Below are positions 20,831 through 32,599 of a stretch of DNA of 64,000 nucleotides, piece by piece (within the stretch, counting starts at the first letter, position 1; every line of letters begins with the position of its first letter). This stretch comes from Cycas panzhihuaensis. Lineage: Eukaryota; Cycadophyta. The stretch lies in contig CM041465.1 of the NCBI GenBank assembly GCA_023213395.1, positions 97,719,741 through 97,783,740 of the forward strand, in the 5' to 3' direction. Under the pieces are notes generated by a model. It was not told the DNA's origin, made no database searches, and saw only the letters and a list, made by a program, of their open reading frames with translations. The position numbers and the translations under genes were made by a program.

Positions 20831-22800
20831 ACTAACAAAATTGAAATGTAATACCAAATAAAAACGTTATAGCAAAAATGGTAACAGGTGTCTTTATGTA
20901 AAAATGTTAAGAAACAGGCTAAAAACAACTAAATTCCCACTTTTAGCGATTAAAATACTAATGAAAATGAATTCAAAAAATTAAAATAAGAAGTGGATAT
21001 TGAAGTTTGTAGAACATAGATCACTATAGAAGAAACCCAGGTAGAAAACAATTTACCAGTAATAAATTACAGTCAGTTCTAAAAGTGATTTTGTTAAAAG
21101 TGTGAAAAAGGCTAAAAATTTGAATGTCTAAAGTCAAATTAGCTGAAACGGGGTCAAATTGACACCAAATTGGTCATATGACCAGTCAAAATTGGTGTAA
21201 AAAAAATTTCTGATCTAATGAAACTAGTTTTATTTGAAACCGATGCTCCAGTGAAGAGTTATGGCAAAAAAATGCCAATAACCTTGTATAAAATAAAAAA
21301 TAAAAAAAAATAACATGAAAAGTTTTATAAAAAAATGAAATAACCCATTTTTGAGCTAAGCTGGGGTCATGTGGTACAATATATGACCAAAGGTTAAAAA
21401 CAAAGGGTTTATACTTTAAAACTTCGGAATTCAAAAATTATACAATTTAATAAAGTGTTTTTAAAAAGTTTATATATAAAAAATTAAAAAAATGAAATGG
21501 CCTGTCGTTGTAATTGATGTGCCGCCACTAGAATTAATAAAGGAGAGCCGAAGCTCAATATATATATCTATGTATATAATAGCTACACAAAAACGTTGGG
21601 CTTAATATATATAATATATATATATATATATAATATGAAGGGAGCGTTGTACGAAAATGCACAATATCTGTTAATAGGCACTACAAATGCAAACACAACA
21701 CGGTTAAAGAATGAGGATGCCATATCAAAGACGCCAATGGATAAAGATGTAGCTGTAATGAGGACGCACATGCAGTTATTAAATGATGAAGTGCTGGAAA
21801 TGCAAAGGCACTGTTATTAAAGTGTTGTTAATGATGTGCTGTTATTAAAGTGTTAATGTTGCGTATGTGTTAATAAAGCTATGTTAATAGAATGAAGTGT
21901 TGTTAATGGTACATATTAATAAAGTTGCTACGGTGAACACATTACACTTACAGCTGTGAGAATGATGGAGTTCGGTGGCATTGAGTTGAATGCTTTCACG
22001 GCAGGTTTCTTCATCGTTTCTGACTGCCTGAGAATGCCAACGTGAACGAGGTGAAGGAGGATTGCAACTCTATACGACTCTTTACAAGGGTTGCTTCTCT
22101 AGTTTTGTGGCAATAAGTTCTATGAGCAACAATTTACTAATTTTAGTAAATTTGAAGCCAAATACATCTTGTTTTATAGCAGTTTTGAACAACAATTTAG
22201 TTGTGTTTATCTTATTTTAATACCATACTGCCATGAGCTGGGCACATGCTGATCTTTCATCGTTTTCTTCTTTATTGAAGCCTTTTTCTCCCTGGATGTG
22301 ATCCAGCCAGCAGTGAGAAGAGGGCTTAATATTTTGAAGTCTTACAACAGTGCCAAATCCATGAGGCATGTTGGATATAGGTGGTAAATCTATCAGGAGA
22401 CTTCTATGTAACTCTAGCAGGAGGCTTATTATATGTAAAAAAAATAATGAAGGAATAATAATTGATAGAATATTTCAAAGAAAAACATATATTTGTACAA
22501 TATAAATATGGATCTATAAATCTCTTATGCTTTTGTTATGTAACTGTTTGAATATTGGCTTGCATATGATTATGTCCCGTACATGCTACCTTGCTATTAT
22601 AACAAATATAGAAAAGTAATTAATGGAGAGGTTCTCAAGCAAAGTTGTAGAATCTAAACCCTTATGCAAGTGCCTTCCAAATTCCTTAGGGCCTTTAAAA
22701 AAACTATAAGAAAATATATCAAATAAATAACCTGCACATATACTTGTATCTGAAATATTATCAAATGTGTTGCAACAAATATTTATATCAAAGAACCAAG
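20831..22800. other. unrelated insert replacing CopG gag to integrase
   Basis: No retroelement domain on either strand. The block 21481-22080 is unusual: about 17 CG dinucleotides in 600 bp against none in 22801-23760, and a + strand reading frame ending at 21820 with a charged, helix-like tail (MDKDVAVMRTHMQLLNDEVL). After it, short motifs with GTTAATAAAG are repeated at 21830-21920. It could be a captured host or other-element fragment. I do not recognise it. Confidence 0.5.
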
Positions 22801-23786
22801 ATATATGTATTTAGATCTAAAAATGAAATAAGAACCTGGAAACAGAGTTGTAGCTGACTTGATCTTGTGCATATCTTCTTCAAAAGGCTGAATATGCCTC
22901 AAATATTGTAGATCTGATAAACAGTTAATTTGCAGCAGAAAAACAGGCTTCAAAAGCTTCCAATAGACAAATCTTCTTCCTCACAAGTCAAATATAGGCA
23001 GATCTACTATAACAAACAATTTGGTGGGTAGAATATGTACCCAAAAGCCACAGGTCTATAAAAAACTTAAAAATATAGTCAAAAGTATAATGAAAAATAT
23101 AGATCTGAAATGAAATACAACAGATCTGAACTAAATGTAGCAGAAAATGTTGAAAAAACTTAAAAAAATAAGTAGATCTTAAGCTAAATAATGCAGATCT
23201 GATGTGAGTATAGTAGATCTATAGCCAAATAAATATAGATATGAACAAATATACTAGAAAATAATGAAAAACTTGCTGAAATTAGTAGATCTATAATAAA
23301 AAATAGCAGATCTGAAGTAACAAATTGTAGATCTTTGAAGAAAACTTGTATAAGTCTTGCTTGCAGCTAAAAACTTTCATAGATCTGAGAAAATATTCAA
23401 TAAATAGATAAAAAATGCTAAGAAATAATGAATTGTATGGTAAAATATATAAATCTAAAGAAAGATAGCTCAAATTTGAGAAAAAAAACTTGAGTAAATA
23501 TAACTTACTGTTGATCTCCTTCACAAATCTTTGAAAAAGTATAGCTTGTAGTTGAAATCCTTCATAAATCTACACAATTCTATGAAAAATCTGAAAAAAA
23601 ACACTTGTTATATCATAAAAATAACTCAATAATGAGTAAATCTTGATGAAAATTATATAAAAACTTGCTGAAAAAATTTTAAAAAATAAATATAGCTAAT
23701 ATATCTTTCTTATAAGAAAATTTTCTATAGAATGCCAGTAAATCCTATTGCTCTTCTTCAAAACTTCAGCAATCCAACAATCGTCT
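22801..23786 (-). repeat. CopG leader with dispersed AGATCT motifs
   Basis: A T-rich leader on the - strand in which AGATCT recurs many times at irregular spacing, about 15 to 60 bp, often as CAGATCTG or TAGATCTA. Other phrases (GAAAAACTTGCTGAAA-like) also recur, so it looks like a decayed minisatellite or a leader grown by slippage. No ORF in the element's sense and no CpG. Confidence 0.6.
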
Positions 23787-23798
23787 GCTCTGATACCA
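23787..23798 (-). promoter_or_regulatory. CopG primer binding site
   Basis: TGGTATCAGAGC on the - strand, unmutated, two bases inside the LTR. Confidence 0.92.
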
Positions 23799-23800
23799 AA

Positions 23801-24134
23801 TGATAGAGCTAGAGGAGCAGAGCAGGACATTATAACAATCACATTTTGAGTACAACGACAGTTTCCAATAAATGGCAGTGTTAATAAACACCTGGGAGGT
23901 ATTCCCTTCCCTTAAATAGAGAATTTTGGGGAGGCGTCAGGCGCCATCACCCTAGCTACATAACAATTAAGATAAATTCAAAATATATTAAAGAAAATAA
24001 CGGTGATATATACCTTAAGTAAGTGGTTAGTCTGAACGACTGTTGAGTGGCTCAAGGAGCCCTAGGGGCCCTTAAAGGTGGCTTTGAGGGGCCCTAAGCG
24101 CTCTAATGCACATACATTAGGATTATTCCCAATA
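23801..24134 (-). repeat. CopG 5' LTR (334 bp)
   Basis: Partner of 18904-19237. Followed on the + strand by the TSD AACTC at 24135-24139. Confidence 0.93.
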
Positions 24135-24139
24135 AACTC

Positions 24140-25230
24140 TAATAATTATTGCCACTTCAACTCCAAAGCATAGGAACTTCTAATATGACAAGCAACTTAC
24201 CTCCCCCTTTTCAAGGAAGCAAAGCACTTATAGGAGGTTCTCCACCAAGGTAATATCTTTTTCACAATAAAATCAACATTCCTATCTTTTATCCAAATGT
24301 GAATAGAGAGTGTACTTAGAGCTGGATTAACAAGTTGGAATCTTACTTCATACTCTACCAGATGTTAGAGGAGGACCAACTCTTATACACCTCCATCCAC
24401 TTAGATAGATAAGCTCACCATTGGTTGAATTAACATAAGTAAGAATATCCCTCTCACCTAATATGTTCCCACTTCACTAGTTATTTATTTAAATAATATG
24501 AGAATACATAGAGTTAATCTTTCTTTATATAACTTACTCACCCTAAATAAGCTACAATAATAAAGGCTTATACTAACAAAATTCAAGCTTTATACCATCT
24601 TTTATTACAAGGCCAAAACTTAGACAAATAAATAATGATTAAAATTTATATAGTAGGACTCTAAGATCATATTCAGGAGAGACTAATAACAATGGAAATC
24701 TACTCTCTCAAGGAATCATTCAAGTAGGATAAAGTAGTAGAGGCCAAATTTACGGTAGATAAACCCTTAGCTACTCTTCAGGAGAATCCATAGTTCTCAT
24801 ATAATTGATAGTAAGACTTTCAGTGACCACAGCCCTAATTTGATGATGCCACTTGTCCTCAAGCTAACTTTAAATATCCTCAATTGTAATAGGATGATCC
24901 CACCTACCCAACTATTGACTAACAAAATGATGACTCATCCATCAAAAGAGTCCAAATTTCCCAAGTTAAAGCATAATGTTAACTAGAGGCTAGCCTCTAT
25001 ATGCAATGTGTAAAAAAGTGGACTTTCAAGAATGACTATTTCTACAAGGCATAATACATGGTTTTTTCTAATGACCCATCCCTATCCCCTAATGAATCTT
25101 TTGATTCTGACTCTGAACATGAGGCTAATGATGAAACCCATGATTACCCTACTTGAAACCCCCACCTTAAAGCATCCCTATCCACTGTCACCACCTCCTC
25201 GTATCCTGAACCCTTATAAGTTAGAGGCTT
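24140..25230 (+). pseudogene. ChrF gag
   Basis: Continues the frame broken by CopG. A gypsy gag core is visible near 24320-24400, reading WINKLESYF.LYQMLEEDQ, as in plant chromovirus capsids. It is followed by many stops. No zinc knuckle could be recognised. Confidence 0.65.
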
Positions 25231-25787
25231 TCTTTGTAAGACTCTAATGTCTATCTTGATTAATGGTGGTGTGCCACTCAACTTCCTTGATATCTCTATA
25301 GTCAAATAAATTAACTTATATATCATACTAAAAAATGGCTTCATATGTTCTTTACTAGGATATTAGATGCTCCACTATGTAGGTATTATTAAAAACCTCT
25401 AAGTTCAAATTATCTCCTACCTTTTGGTGTTAGATTTCTATGCCTTATTAATAGGAGGATTTGATGTTATCTTGGGGATTTAATGGTTGCAAACCTTAGG
25501 AACTTATAATATGAATAACTCGCCTACTAACCTATTTGTTACTTTCAAAGACTAAATGGATCAAAATCACAAAATTTATAGAATGTAGTCCCCTCCTAAC
25601 TAAGTGGTCTCTCTTAGATGTATGAAACACCATCTTCAATCTCACCTAGGATATATAGTCTACCTCAATAATATTCAAATTGAAACACAAATTCATCTAC
25701 ACATATAAGACATCATTACCCAATATGAATAAGTATTTATTCCTTTGCTTGCCACTACCCCTCTTGATCATGGCTTCTATTATATAA
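25231..25787 (+). pseudogene. ChrF protease region
   Basis: About 25245-25310 reads LINGGVPLNFLDISIVK, where gypsy proteases have L-I-D-(G/S)-G-S/T. The catalytic Asp has become Asn. The following stretch (GGFDVILGI.WL) matches the usual region C-terminal to protease in gypsy elements. Confidence 0.7.
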
Positions 25788-26650
25788 TTGACCTCTAATC
25801 CAATCATGACCCTATACTTTCAAAAGAATGAAATTAAAAAACTCACAACTAAGCTCTTTTACATGGGCATAATCCAACCAAGTAAAAGTCCTTACATAGT
25901 CCTAATCATCTTACTTAGGAAGAAAGATGGTTCCTTCTACCTCTATGTCAATTATAGGGAACTAAATAAGATTACCATAAAAAATAAGTTTGCCACCCCT
26001 TGCATAGATGACATGCTAGATGAAATACATGGTGTGACTATTTTCTAAGTTAGACCTTTAGTTTGGTTACTGCCAAATCCCAATTACCCCACAAGATTAC
26101 CATAAGATAGCATTTCAAACACATCATGGCCATTTTCAGTTTTGTGCAATGCCCTTTGGCCTTTCTAATTCCCCAATAACTTTCCAAGCTCTTATGAACA
26201 AAATTTTTGGCCTTTATCTCTAAACGTTTATCATAGTTTTCTTTGATGATATTCTTATTTATAGTGTTTTCTTAGACCACCATATCCAACACCTAGAAAT
26301 TGTTCTTTAAATATTATAAAACCATCAACTCTATATAAAATTATATAAGTGTAAGTTTGGGCAATCAAAATTCAAATACTTGGGGAATATCACATCATCA
26401 GAAGGGGTATGCATAGGCCCTGATAAAATATCTATCATCATGACTCATCCAACACCTACCATACTTATCCAACTATATTTATTCCTTAGGCTCATAGGGT
26501 TCTACTAACATTTTGTACATAACTATACTACCCTTATTACCTCTGTAACCAATCTCCTTTGTAAAAAGGCTTTCCAATGGTCTCTAGAAGTTGATGGAAC
26601 CTTTTCTCTAGTCCTCATCACTCTTAATTTTAACCAACCCTTTTAATTTG
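25788..26650 (+). pseudogene. ChrF reverse transcriptase (RVT_1)
   Basis: The first part is open to 26043: GIIQPSKSPY, LLRKKDGSFYLYVNYRELN and KFATPCIDDMLDEIHG, the classic gypsy RT N-terminal motifs. After a frameshift it continues with FQFCAMPFGLSNSP and VFFDDILIYS (catalytic Asp pair intact), then KFKYLG. A typical chromovirus RT broken by stops. Confidence 0.88.
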
Positions 26651-27060
26651 AATGTGATACCTTAAGTTTTGGCTTAGTTATAGTCCCGATGTAAGACTCT
26701 CATCACATTGTATTCAAAAGCCAAAAATTAAAAGACCACAAGCTTCGTCTCTCTACTTACTAGAAAGAGATAAAAGTTATTCTTCACACTATTGATAAAT
26801 GGAAGTAATACCTCTGAGGCTCTAAATTCACTATTCTTATAAATCATCATATCCTCCATAATCTATTGGATGAACCAGTCTTATCCCAAGAATAAGCTAA
26901 GTGGGTTTCTCATCTATAAGTATTTGACTTCATAATATTGTATAAAAAAGGCAAAGACAATATAGTTTTAGACACCCTTTTACTTCTCCACCCTAATGAT
27001 AATGCTCCTAACCTAAGCCTCTATGCCATAAGAAATCCCCAACCCCTTTAGATTGATGAA
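26651..27060 (+). pseudogene. ChrF RNase H
   Basis: Reads FECDTLSFGLVIV, FKSQKL and ILHTIDKWK in order, corresponding to the gypsy RNase H (D-A-S-G, F-S-K-L, ...W). Frequent stops. Confidence 0.75.
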
Positions 27061-28285
27061 TTATGGGTTGAAAATTAGGTCCAACCTAACTACCCTAACT
27101 AGAGTAAAAACGTTTTTACCCATAAAGGTCGGTTAACCTTTAACACTTATCTCCTCTATCACAATCACATCTTTGTCCACCCATCCTACTTATTCATACC
27201 TAAAATCCTAATAAAATACCACTCTTCTCCCATCGATAGCCACTCAGGCTTTAATAAGACTTATCAATTAATTCACACAAATTTATTTTGGCCCCATATG
27301 AAATCTACTATATTCACCTTCATATTAGAATGTGGCACATGTTAGTGAAATAAAGTCGATACCAAACCCCTTCTTAGGCTTCTCAAACTATTAAATATTT
27401 CACAAGGCAAGTGGTACGATATTGCCATGGACTTCATCATGGGCTTACCTCCATCCATTAGGTTTGACTTTGTTTAGGTAATTATCAATTGATTAACTAA
27501 GTACTCATAATTTCTCCCTATTCATACATCATATATGTCCTCCCGTCTTACTGACTTATATGTCCAATTTATATTTTACATATATGATTTCTCTTTATCC
27601 ATCATTTATGATTGAGTCCCCATGTTTACTAGCTCCTTTTGGTAATAACTCTTTAAAGTTATTGGAACCTCATTTAACATAAACTCTGCTTACCACTCAT
27701 AAATAGATGGCCAATTTGAGGTCTTAAATAAAATCCTAGAAACTTGTCTACATTGCTTTACCTTAAAATACCAAGCTAAGTGGACCTCCTGGCTTACCTT
27801 AATGGAGTATTAGTACAACTCCTCTGATTATTCTACCATTAGTATATCTCCCTCTTTGGCCCTCTATGGCTACCACCCTCCTTCCCACCATACCTTAGCC
27901 ATAAACTTTCAAGCAGCTTCTGTACAATAAAAGCTTCAAGAGATAGACCAAATCAAGCATACTCTTCAATAGAATCTAGCTACCATGTGAAATCGAATGA
28001 AGTAACTTATTAACTATCATTGATTTGATCGATCCTTTGATATTAGAGATCTAGTATTCCTTCACCTCCAACCTTATAAGGAACAGACTCTTAAGTAACA
28101 TCAAGGGTATAAACTAAACCCTTATTACTATGGCCCTTATAAAATCCTCTACAAAATTAGTAAAGTTACCCATGCCCTTAAACTCCCCCTGAATGCCAAT
28201 ATCTATAAGGTTTTCCATATTTCTTGCCTAAAAAAATACCTTAGAGTTAAAGTCATAAGATACACCACCTTACATATTCTCTCTA
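27061..28285 (+). pseudogene. ChrF integrase
   Basis: The zinc region is at about 27215-27350 (SHSGFNKTYQLI...C.TC), then a core with IAMDFIMGLP (catalytic Asp) and a degenerate W..L..PYH region. The Tat-like GQ.EV motif is at about 27710 (IDGQFEVLNKILETCL, catalytic Glu). The C-terminal GPY region (NPYYYGPYKILYKI) is at 28110-28160. Multiple stops. Confidence 0.82.
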
Positions 28286-28470
28286 AAGAGCAAACTCATA
28301 CAATCCCACTTGATAAAATCCTTGCCAGTTACCATCACCACCTCTAGAATCACACTATTTTTTAACACTTGGTATAGTGGGTTAGTTGTAATGTAGATGA
28401 AGCCACATGGGAATCCAACAAGTTTATCTAGTATATATCCTCGTCTCTAATGCTATAGGGACTCAACGTC
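28286..28470 (+). pseudogene. ChrF chromodomain-like tail
   Basis: After integrase the frame reads PLDKILASY and later DEATWESNKFI, the pattern of the C-terminal chromodomain of plant chromoviruses (I-L..R...., W....EATWE). Such domains target integration to marked chromatin. Two aromatic-cage positions cannot be recognised, so it is called chromodomain-like. Confidence 0.6.
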
Positions 28471-28484
28471 TTAGAGGGAAGGAC
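28471..28484 (+). promoter_or_regulatory. ChrF polypurine tract
   Basis: TTAGAGGGAAGGAC directly before the 3' LTR. Confidence 0.75.
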
Positions 28485-28485
28485 T

Positions 28486-28832
28486 TATAACATAACCCCA
28501 CATTTTCTTATCACTAGCAAGTAGGAGCCACCAATGGGTTAAGGATTAATATAGTTATAAAGATTTGTACATGGATCACTAACCATCCAATAAGATGTAA
28601 GGCCATTAGGGCTACCAATAGAATCACAAGGAAGAAGACCCTCACATACATATTTAAAAGGTTAAATATCACTTGTAATAGATGTTAAGTATTATTATAT
28701 TAAAGAGAAAATACTTTGATACTCTCTTTGGTGATTTATTTATTTGTGATATGTTTGAAAACTTATGTTATTTTGGCTTTACTTCTATTGATCTATATCT
28801 ACAAGGTTAAATTTCTGAGAGGAAACACTTCA
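28486..28832 (+). repeat. ChrF 3' LTR (347 bp)
   Basis: Partner of 17029-17376. The first base pair has changed from TG to TA. Followed by CTTAG, TSD partner of CTAAG at 17024-17028 with one change. Confidence 0.9.
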
Positions 28833-28837
28833 CTTAG

Positions 28838-30114
28838 TTACTCAAATTCTTTAGTGACTCCTCCCAAGACCCAACTTTCCACATATAAGTATTTGCAATT
28901 TCTTGTATAGATTTCATGCTATATGATTATGTCATAATGTGCTTATTTCCTAAATTACTTCTAAGTGATACCTTGAAATGGTTTTATTAACTTCCATATT
29001 TTTATATACTCTTATTTGAATAATTAGTTGATTCTTTTATCAACTATTTTGATGTAATGAGACCTTTTGAATCCAGCATCAAATCTCTTTTAGCTATTAA
29101 GTAAAATCATGATGAAACTTCTAGGAATTTTATGAGAAGGTTTCAAAACCAAGTACATACATATCATTCACATCTTGATCATAGTCTCTGATTTGATCTA
29201 TTCACTAATTCTTTGAGGCTACATGTACATCTTGAAGTTTTTAAGCTTAGCCCTCAAACTTATAAAGAAGTTATTTATCATTGTTTATCTTTGGAAATAT
29301 TTAAGATTCAGGTAGGTATTAAGAAGGTTAGGAAACTTGTTCCCTCTAAAGAAACTATTCAAGCAACTAAGGATTCCCATCTTAAACCTACTTATGATCA
29401 CTAACTTCTTCTATTAGATTATTATAGTATGTGATTAACACCAAGCTATGTGTTGATGGTCCTTATCAAAATCAACCATCCCAAGAAACAAAAGTAATTC
29501 ATCTTATTAAAAAATTAAGAAACAAGCACCTGCTCCATCTCCTCCTTTTTTTATAAAGACAAAATGGTGTTATTAATACTCATGATAGAAGTGAATGTTG
29601 TATGGTTCAAGCTATTCAATAAAATACAAATGTTCAATCAAGCCATTCTTCTAAAATGTCTCAAGATCAATTAATGCATAAAGATCCCTTACCTCAACAT
29701 AAAGACAAAGGAAACAAAGATAACAAGGACAGGGAAAAATAGATTCAAGATGATCAAGATGATCCTCCTAGATTTAATTCATCTAAAAGGAATACTACTC
29801 CCCCTAATCCTTTAATAAAATGAATTAGTAATCAAGCTCTCCTACCCCCTAAAGTTGGTAAGACTATGAGAATAACTAACATGGTAAAGACAACAAAGAG
29901 TGTAGGTCCATCTAAATCATTTGATGATTTGATGGCAAAGAACCTTGACTCTTCACCTCTTATATCCCCATATCCTATTAGGTTTAGATCCACTCCTTTT
30001 AGTATAAAAGATGGATCATTCCCTTTGGTTAATAAGTTAAAGACTATTCTTGCTAGTATTTTAGTCATCGATTTACTAAAGTGTTACCCTGAGTAACATT
30101 AGTTCTTATTTGAT
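28838..30114 (+). pseudogene. T1 gag, main part
   Basis: Resumes T1 after ChrF. A gag core is visible at 28915-29300 (DYVIMCLFPKLL, then ESSIKSLLAIK and MRRFQNQVHTYHSHLDH..FDLF), equivalent to the retrotransposon gag (PF03732-like) region with L..W.....F. Open stretches at 29213-29401 and 29866-30093 follow. A zinc knuckle is not evident, as in many Tat elements. Frame is lost several times. Confidence 0.7.
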
Positions 30115-30320
30115 GTGTTGAGAGTTCCTATTGTAGTATCTTCATCCGCTTCCACACTATCATTTGACCTAGCCACCTTATCTAATCATACCACCCATGC
30201 GCCAAATGATATACCTCTATTTTATATTAAGATAATAAAGTATGATATCAACATCAAGCATGTCATCATTGATGAGGGATCATCTCTTAATATAATCCCT
30301 CTTCATCTTATTTAAGACTT
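30115..30320 (+). pseudogene. T1 protease
   Basis: A 66-residue open stretch ends HVIIDEGSSLNIIPLHLI, the D-x-G-S-x-x-N-I-(M/I)-P loop of Tat-lineage aspartic proteases, with catalytic Asp present. It cleaves the polyprotein in the native element. Confidence 0.75.
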
Positions 30321-31680
30321 GAAATTTTTACTCTTTGATCCATGCAAGTGGATTTGTCAAGGATACAATAAAAATTAGAAAATACCCCTTGGTCAAGTCA
30401 CTCTCCTTCTTACTCTAGAAGAAACATGGTCCTACCTGAATTGACCATTGTTGATCTTAATTTAGAGTATAATATCCTTTTGGGTAAACCATGGATTACC
30501 CAAATGGTTGTAGTTTGTTCTTCCTTTTTTGGTGAACTTAGGTTCATCCATGAGGGACAATTAAGAATTATAAGATAAAAACCAAAACTAATTAAATAGT
30601 CAGTCCCACTTATTAAGACCTTCTCTGAGCTTGGTGAGTCATGTAATTCTTTAGAGTATTTCTTCTAATCATTAAGTTTAGGCTAGTACTTTGCCATGAA
30701 AAATCCTTCTACTTAGGGAGAAGCAAAGGATGTTGATTGGGTGGAGATTGTTGCTATTTCATTAGGTTCATCATCTACTTCTCGGTCTTTAGGTCTAACT
30801 TATCAATCTCTGGTTTCCTCTTTTTCTTTTAATAAGGAAGTGACTTCATATTTTGTTATATCTTATGAAGAAATTCATGTGAACTAGGCTATTAATATGA
30901 ATATTCCCCTTTCTATTCAAACCTATTTCTCATAGGTCTTATATTTGCCTTTGATGGTAAATGCTTTAGTTTCTTCCACTATGAATGATCCTTTAATTCG
31001 TCACACAATCTCTCTTTCACATGATGTGCCTGTTGATGCTACATCTCTCTTCTCTTGGTCTTCTCTTTTCACTATATGGTTTAATAGACCTAAGAAGAAG
31101 ATGTTATTACATAGGCACTCAAACTTAGAATCAAGTGGTGAGGGTATTAGTTCACTTGATATACTTCAAAGGAATCAAAGTACCCCTACTTGAGTATAGG
31201 AAGTGAAATTAGTTTCCACTATTTTTTTTCCTTCCTGTCTTTTAATGGATGCTTCTTCATCATCCCTTATCTTGATGTCTTTATCTAATCAAGATCATCA
31301 TTTCTATCATCAGGAATTTGAACAAATATTTACAATAGCTTGGGAATTTATTGATAAGCCTATTCCTTTATCTCAGCTTTCTTTGATCATTGAGTTTGTT
31401 CCTACCTATCTAGGCTCTTGGGTTGATTCTCTTTTATATTTTAGGTCCTCTTCTTTATCTACTGACCTACCAAGGGATTTACTTCTCATCAATCTTTTTC
31501 ACCTTGATCACTTTAAGAATGATGATATAATTCTTAAATATTTAGTAGGGTCATTTCCTAATCTTCTCTTCAAACATTATAGGTTAGTTTTTTCAAAAGT
31601 AATACGACCTAATTCATCACTAGTTAATCATTCCCAACCTAGGAGGTAGTTTCTTTTATAGAACCTACTCCTCCTCACTT
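30321..31680 (+). other. T1 linker between protease and RT
   Basis: Reads in changing frames on the + strand. The 148-codon open stretch at 31203-31646 shows no domain I recognise. Tat elements carry a long poorly conserved linker here, and some Ogre elements an intron. It is most simply linker coding. Confidence 0.5.
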
Positions 31681-32460
31681 TGAAGAGGGCCTATGGTGTA
31701 AGTTATAGATGTTGACTTAGAACTGGGTGATACCCCTAAGATTATTAAACTTGGAGCTAGTTATACTTCTCAAGAAATTGGTCAATTTAAGGATCTTTTT
31801 GATGAGTTCTATTTAGTTTTTACTTAGGATTATAAGGATATGCATGGACTTAATCCCCAAGTCATTGAATATAATATCATAATAACTCCTAGAACCTAAA
31901 TGCCAAAAATAACAACCCATTCATCCATATATTTTTATTGCAATCAAACAAGAAGTAGAGAAGTTACTAAGAGCTAGACTAATTGAGAGTGTGGATTATT
32001 CTCAATGAGTTTCTAATATAGTTATAATTATGAAGAAATATTGTTCAATCCAAATCTATATTAACTTTTAGGATATCAATGATACTTGACTTAAGGATAA
32101 CTTTCCTATCCCTTTTCTTGACTAAATTTGGGATCAATCGACTTATTTTGGAGTGATGACTCTTATGGATTACTTTTTTTATTATAATCAAATCTCTATA
32201 TCACCTCAAGATTATCATAAGACTCCATTCATTACTCCTTGTAGTACTTTCATGCATAAGGTCATGCCTTTTGGATTGAAAAATGCTAGTGCTATTTATC
32301 AAAGAGCGATGTTTTATATCTTTTATGATTTAATTAGCAACATTATTATCGTATACTTAGATGATATACTTGCTCTTTTTTACAAAAAATATAATCATGT
32401 CTGTGACCTTAAAATGATCTTTAAAAGATACAAAAAAATATTGGTTATGTCTTAATCCAT
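31681..32460 (+). pseudogene. T1 reverse transcriptase, Tat type
   Basis: About 31705-31860 reads LGDTPKIIKLGASYTSQEIG and FKDLFDEFYLVFT.DYKDM, the typical Tat stretch before RT. The core has LMDYFFYYNQI, TPFITPCSTF, KVMPFGLKNA and YLDDILA (32351-32368; catalytic Asp pair kept). The 'FGLKNA' and 'GYNQI'-like wording is diagnostic of Tat/Athila-side gypsy rather than chromoviruses. Confidence 0.88.
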
Positions 32461-32599
32461 CTAAATATGTGCTTATCATAATGTTAAGAAGAATGTTACG
32501 TAATATTATTTCTCACGATAGAATTCAAATAGACCTTGACAAAATTAGGGTAATCATTAATATACCCCCTCTTAAAAATAAAAAATAGATTAAATAAGT

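Larger units (their letters stand above)
18904..24134 (-). mobile_element. CopG: Ty1/copia element lacking gag and integrase, inserted in ChrF
   Basis: Two 334-bp LTRs, roughly 89% alike by eye, with a perfect TSD. On the - strand it has PBS, a long T-rich leader, about 2 kb of unrelated non-coding DNA, then RT and RNase H, PPT and 3' LTR. Nothing resembling gag, protease or integrase could be found between 20831 and 23786. The element is therefore a chimeric or internally replaced derivative that must have moved with helper proteins. The LTR starts TATTGGGAATAATCC in both copies rather than TG. Confidence 0.9.
17029..28832 (+). mobile_element. ChrF: chromovirus-type Ty3/gypsy element inserted in T1 gag
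   Basis: LTRs at 17029-17376 and 28486-28832 and flanks CTAAG (17024-17028) / CTTAG (28833-28837) define it, with one TSD change. Domain order on the + strand is gag, protease, RT, RNase H, integrase, then a chromodomain-like tail, typical of plant chromoviruses. CopG (18904-24134) is inserted near the gag start. ChrF alone is about 6.6 kb. The LTRs are roughly 85% alike by eye and the coding part has stops every few codons. Confidence 0.9.

Noticed and set aside
31203-31649. 148-codon ORF as an independent gene
   Set aside because: It sits colinear between protease and RT of T1 where Tat elements have a variable linker, and shows no domain of its own.
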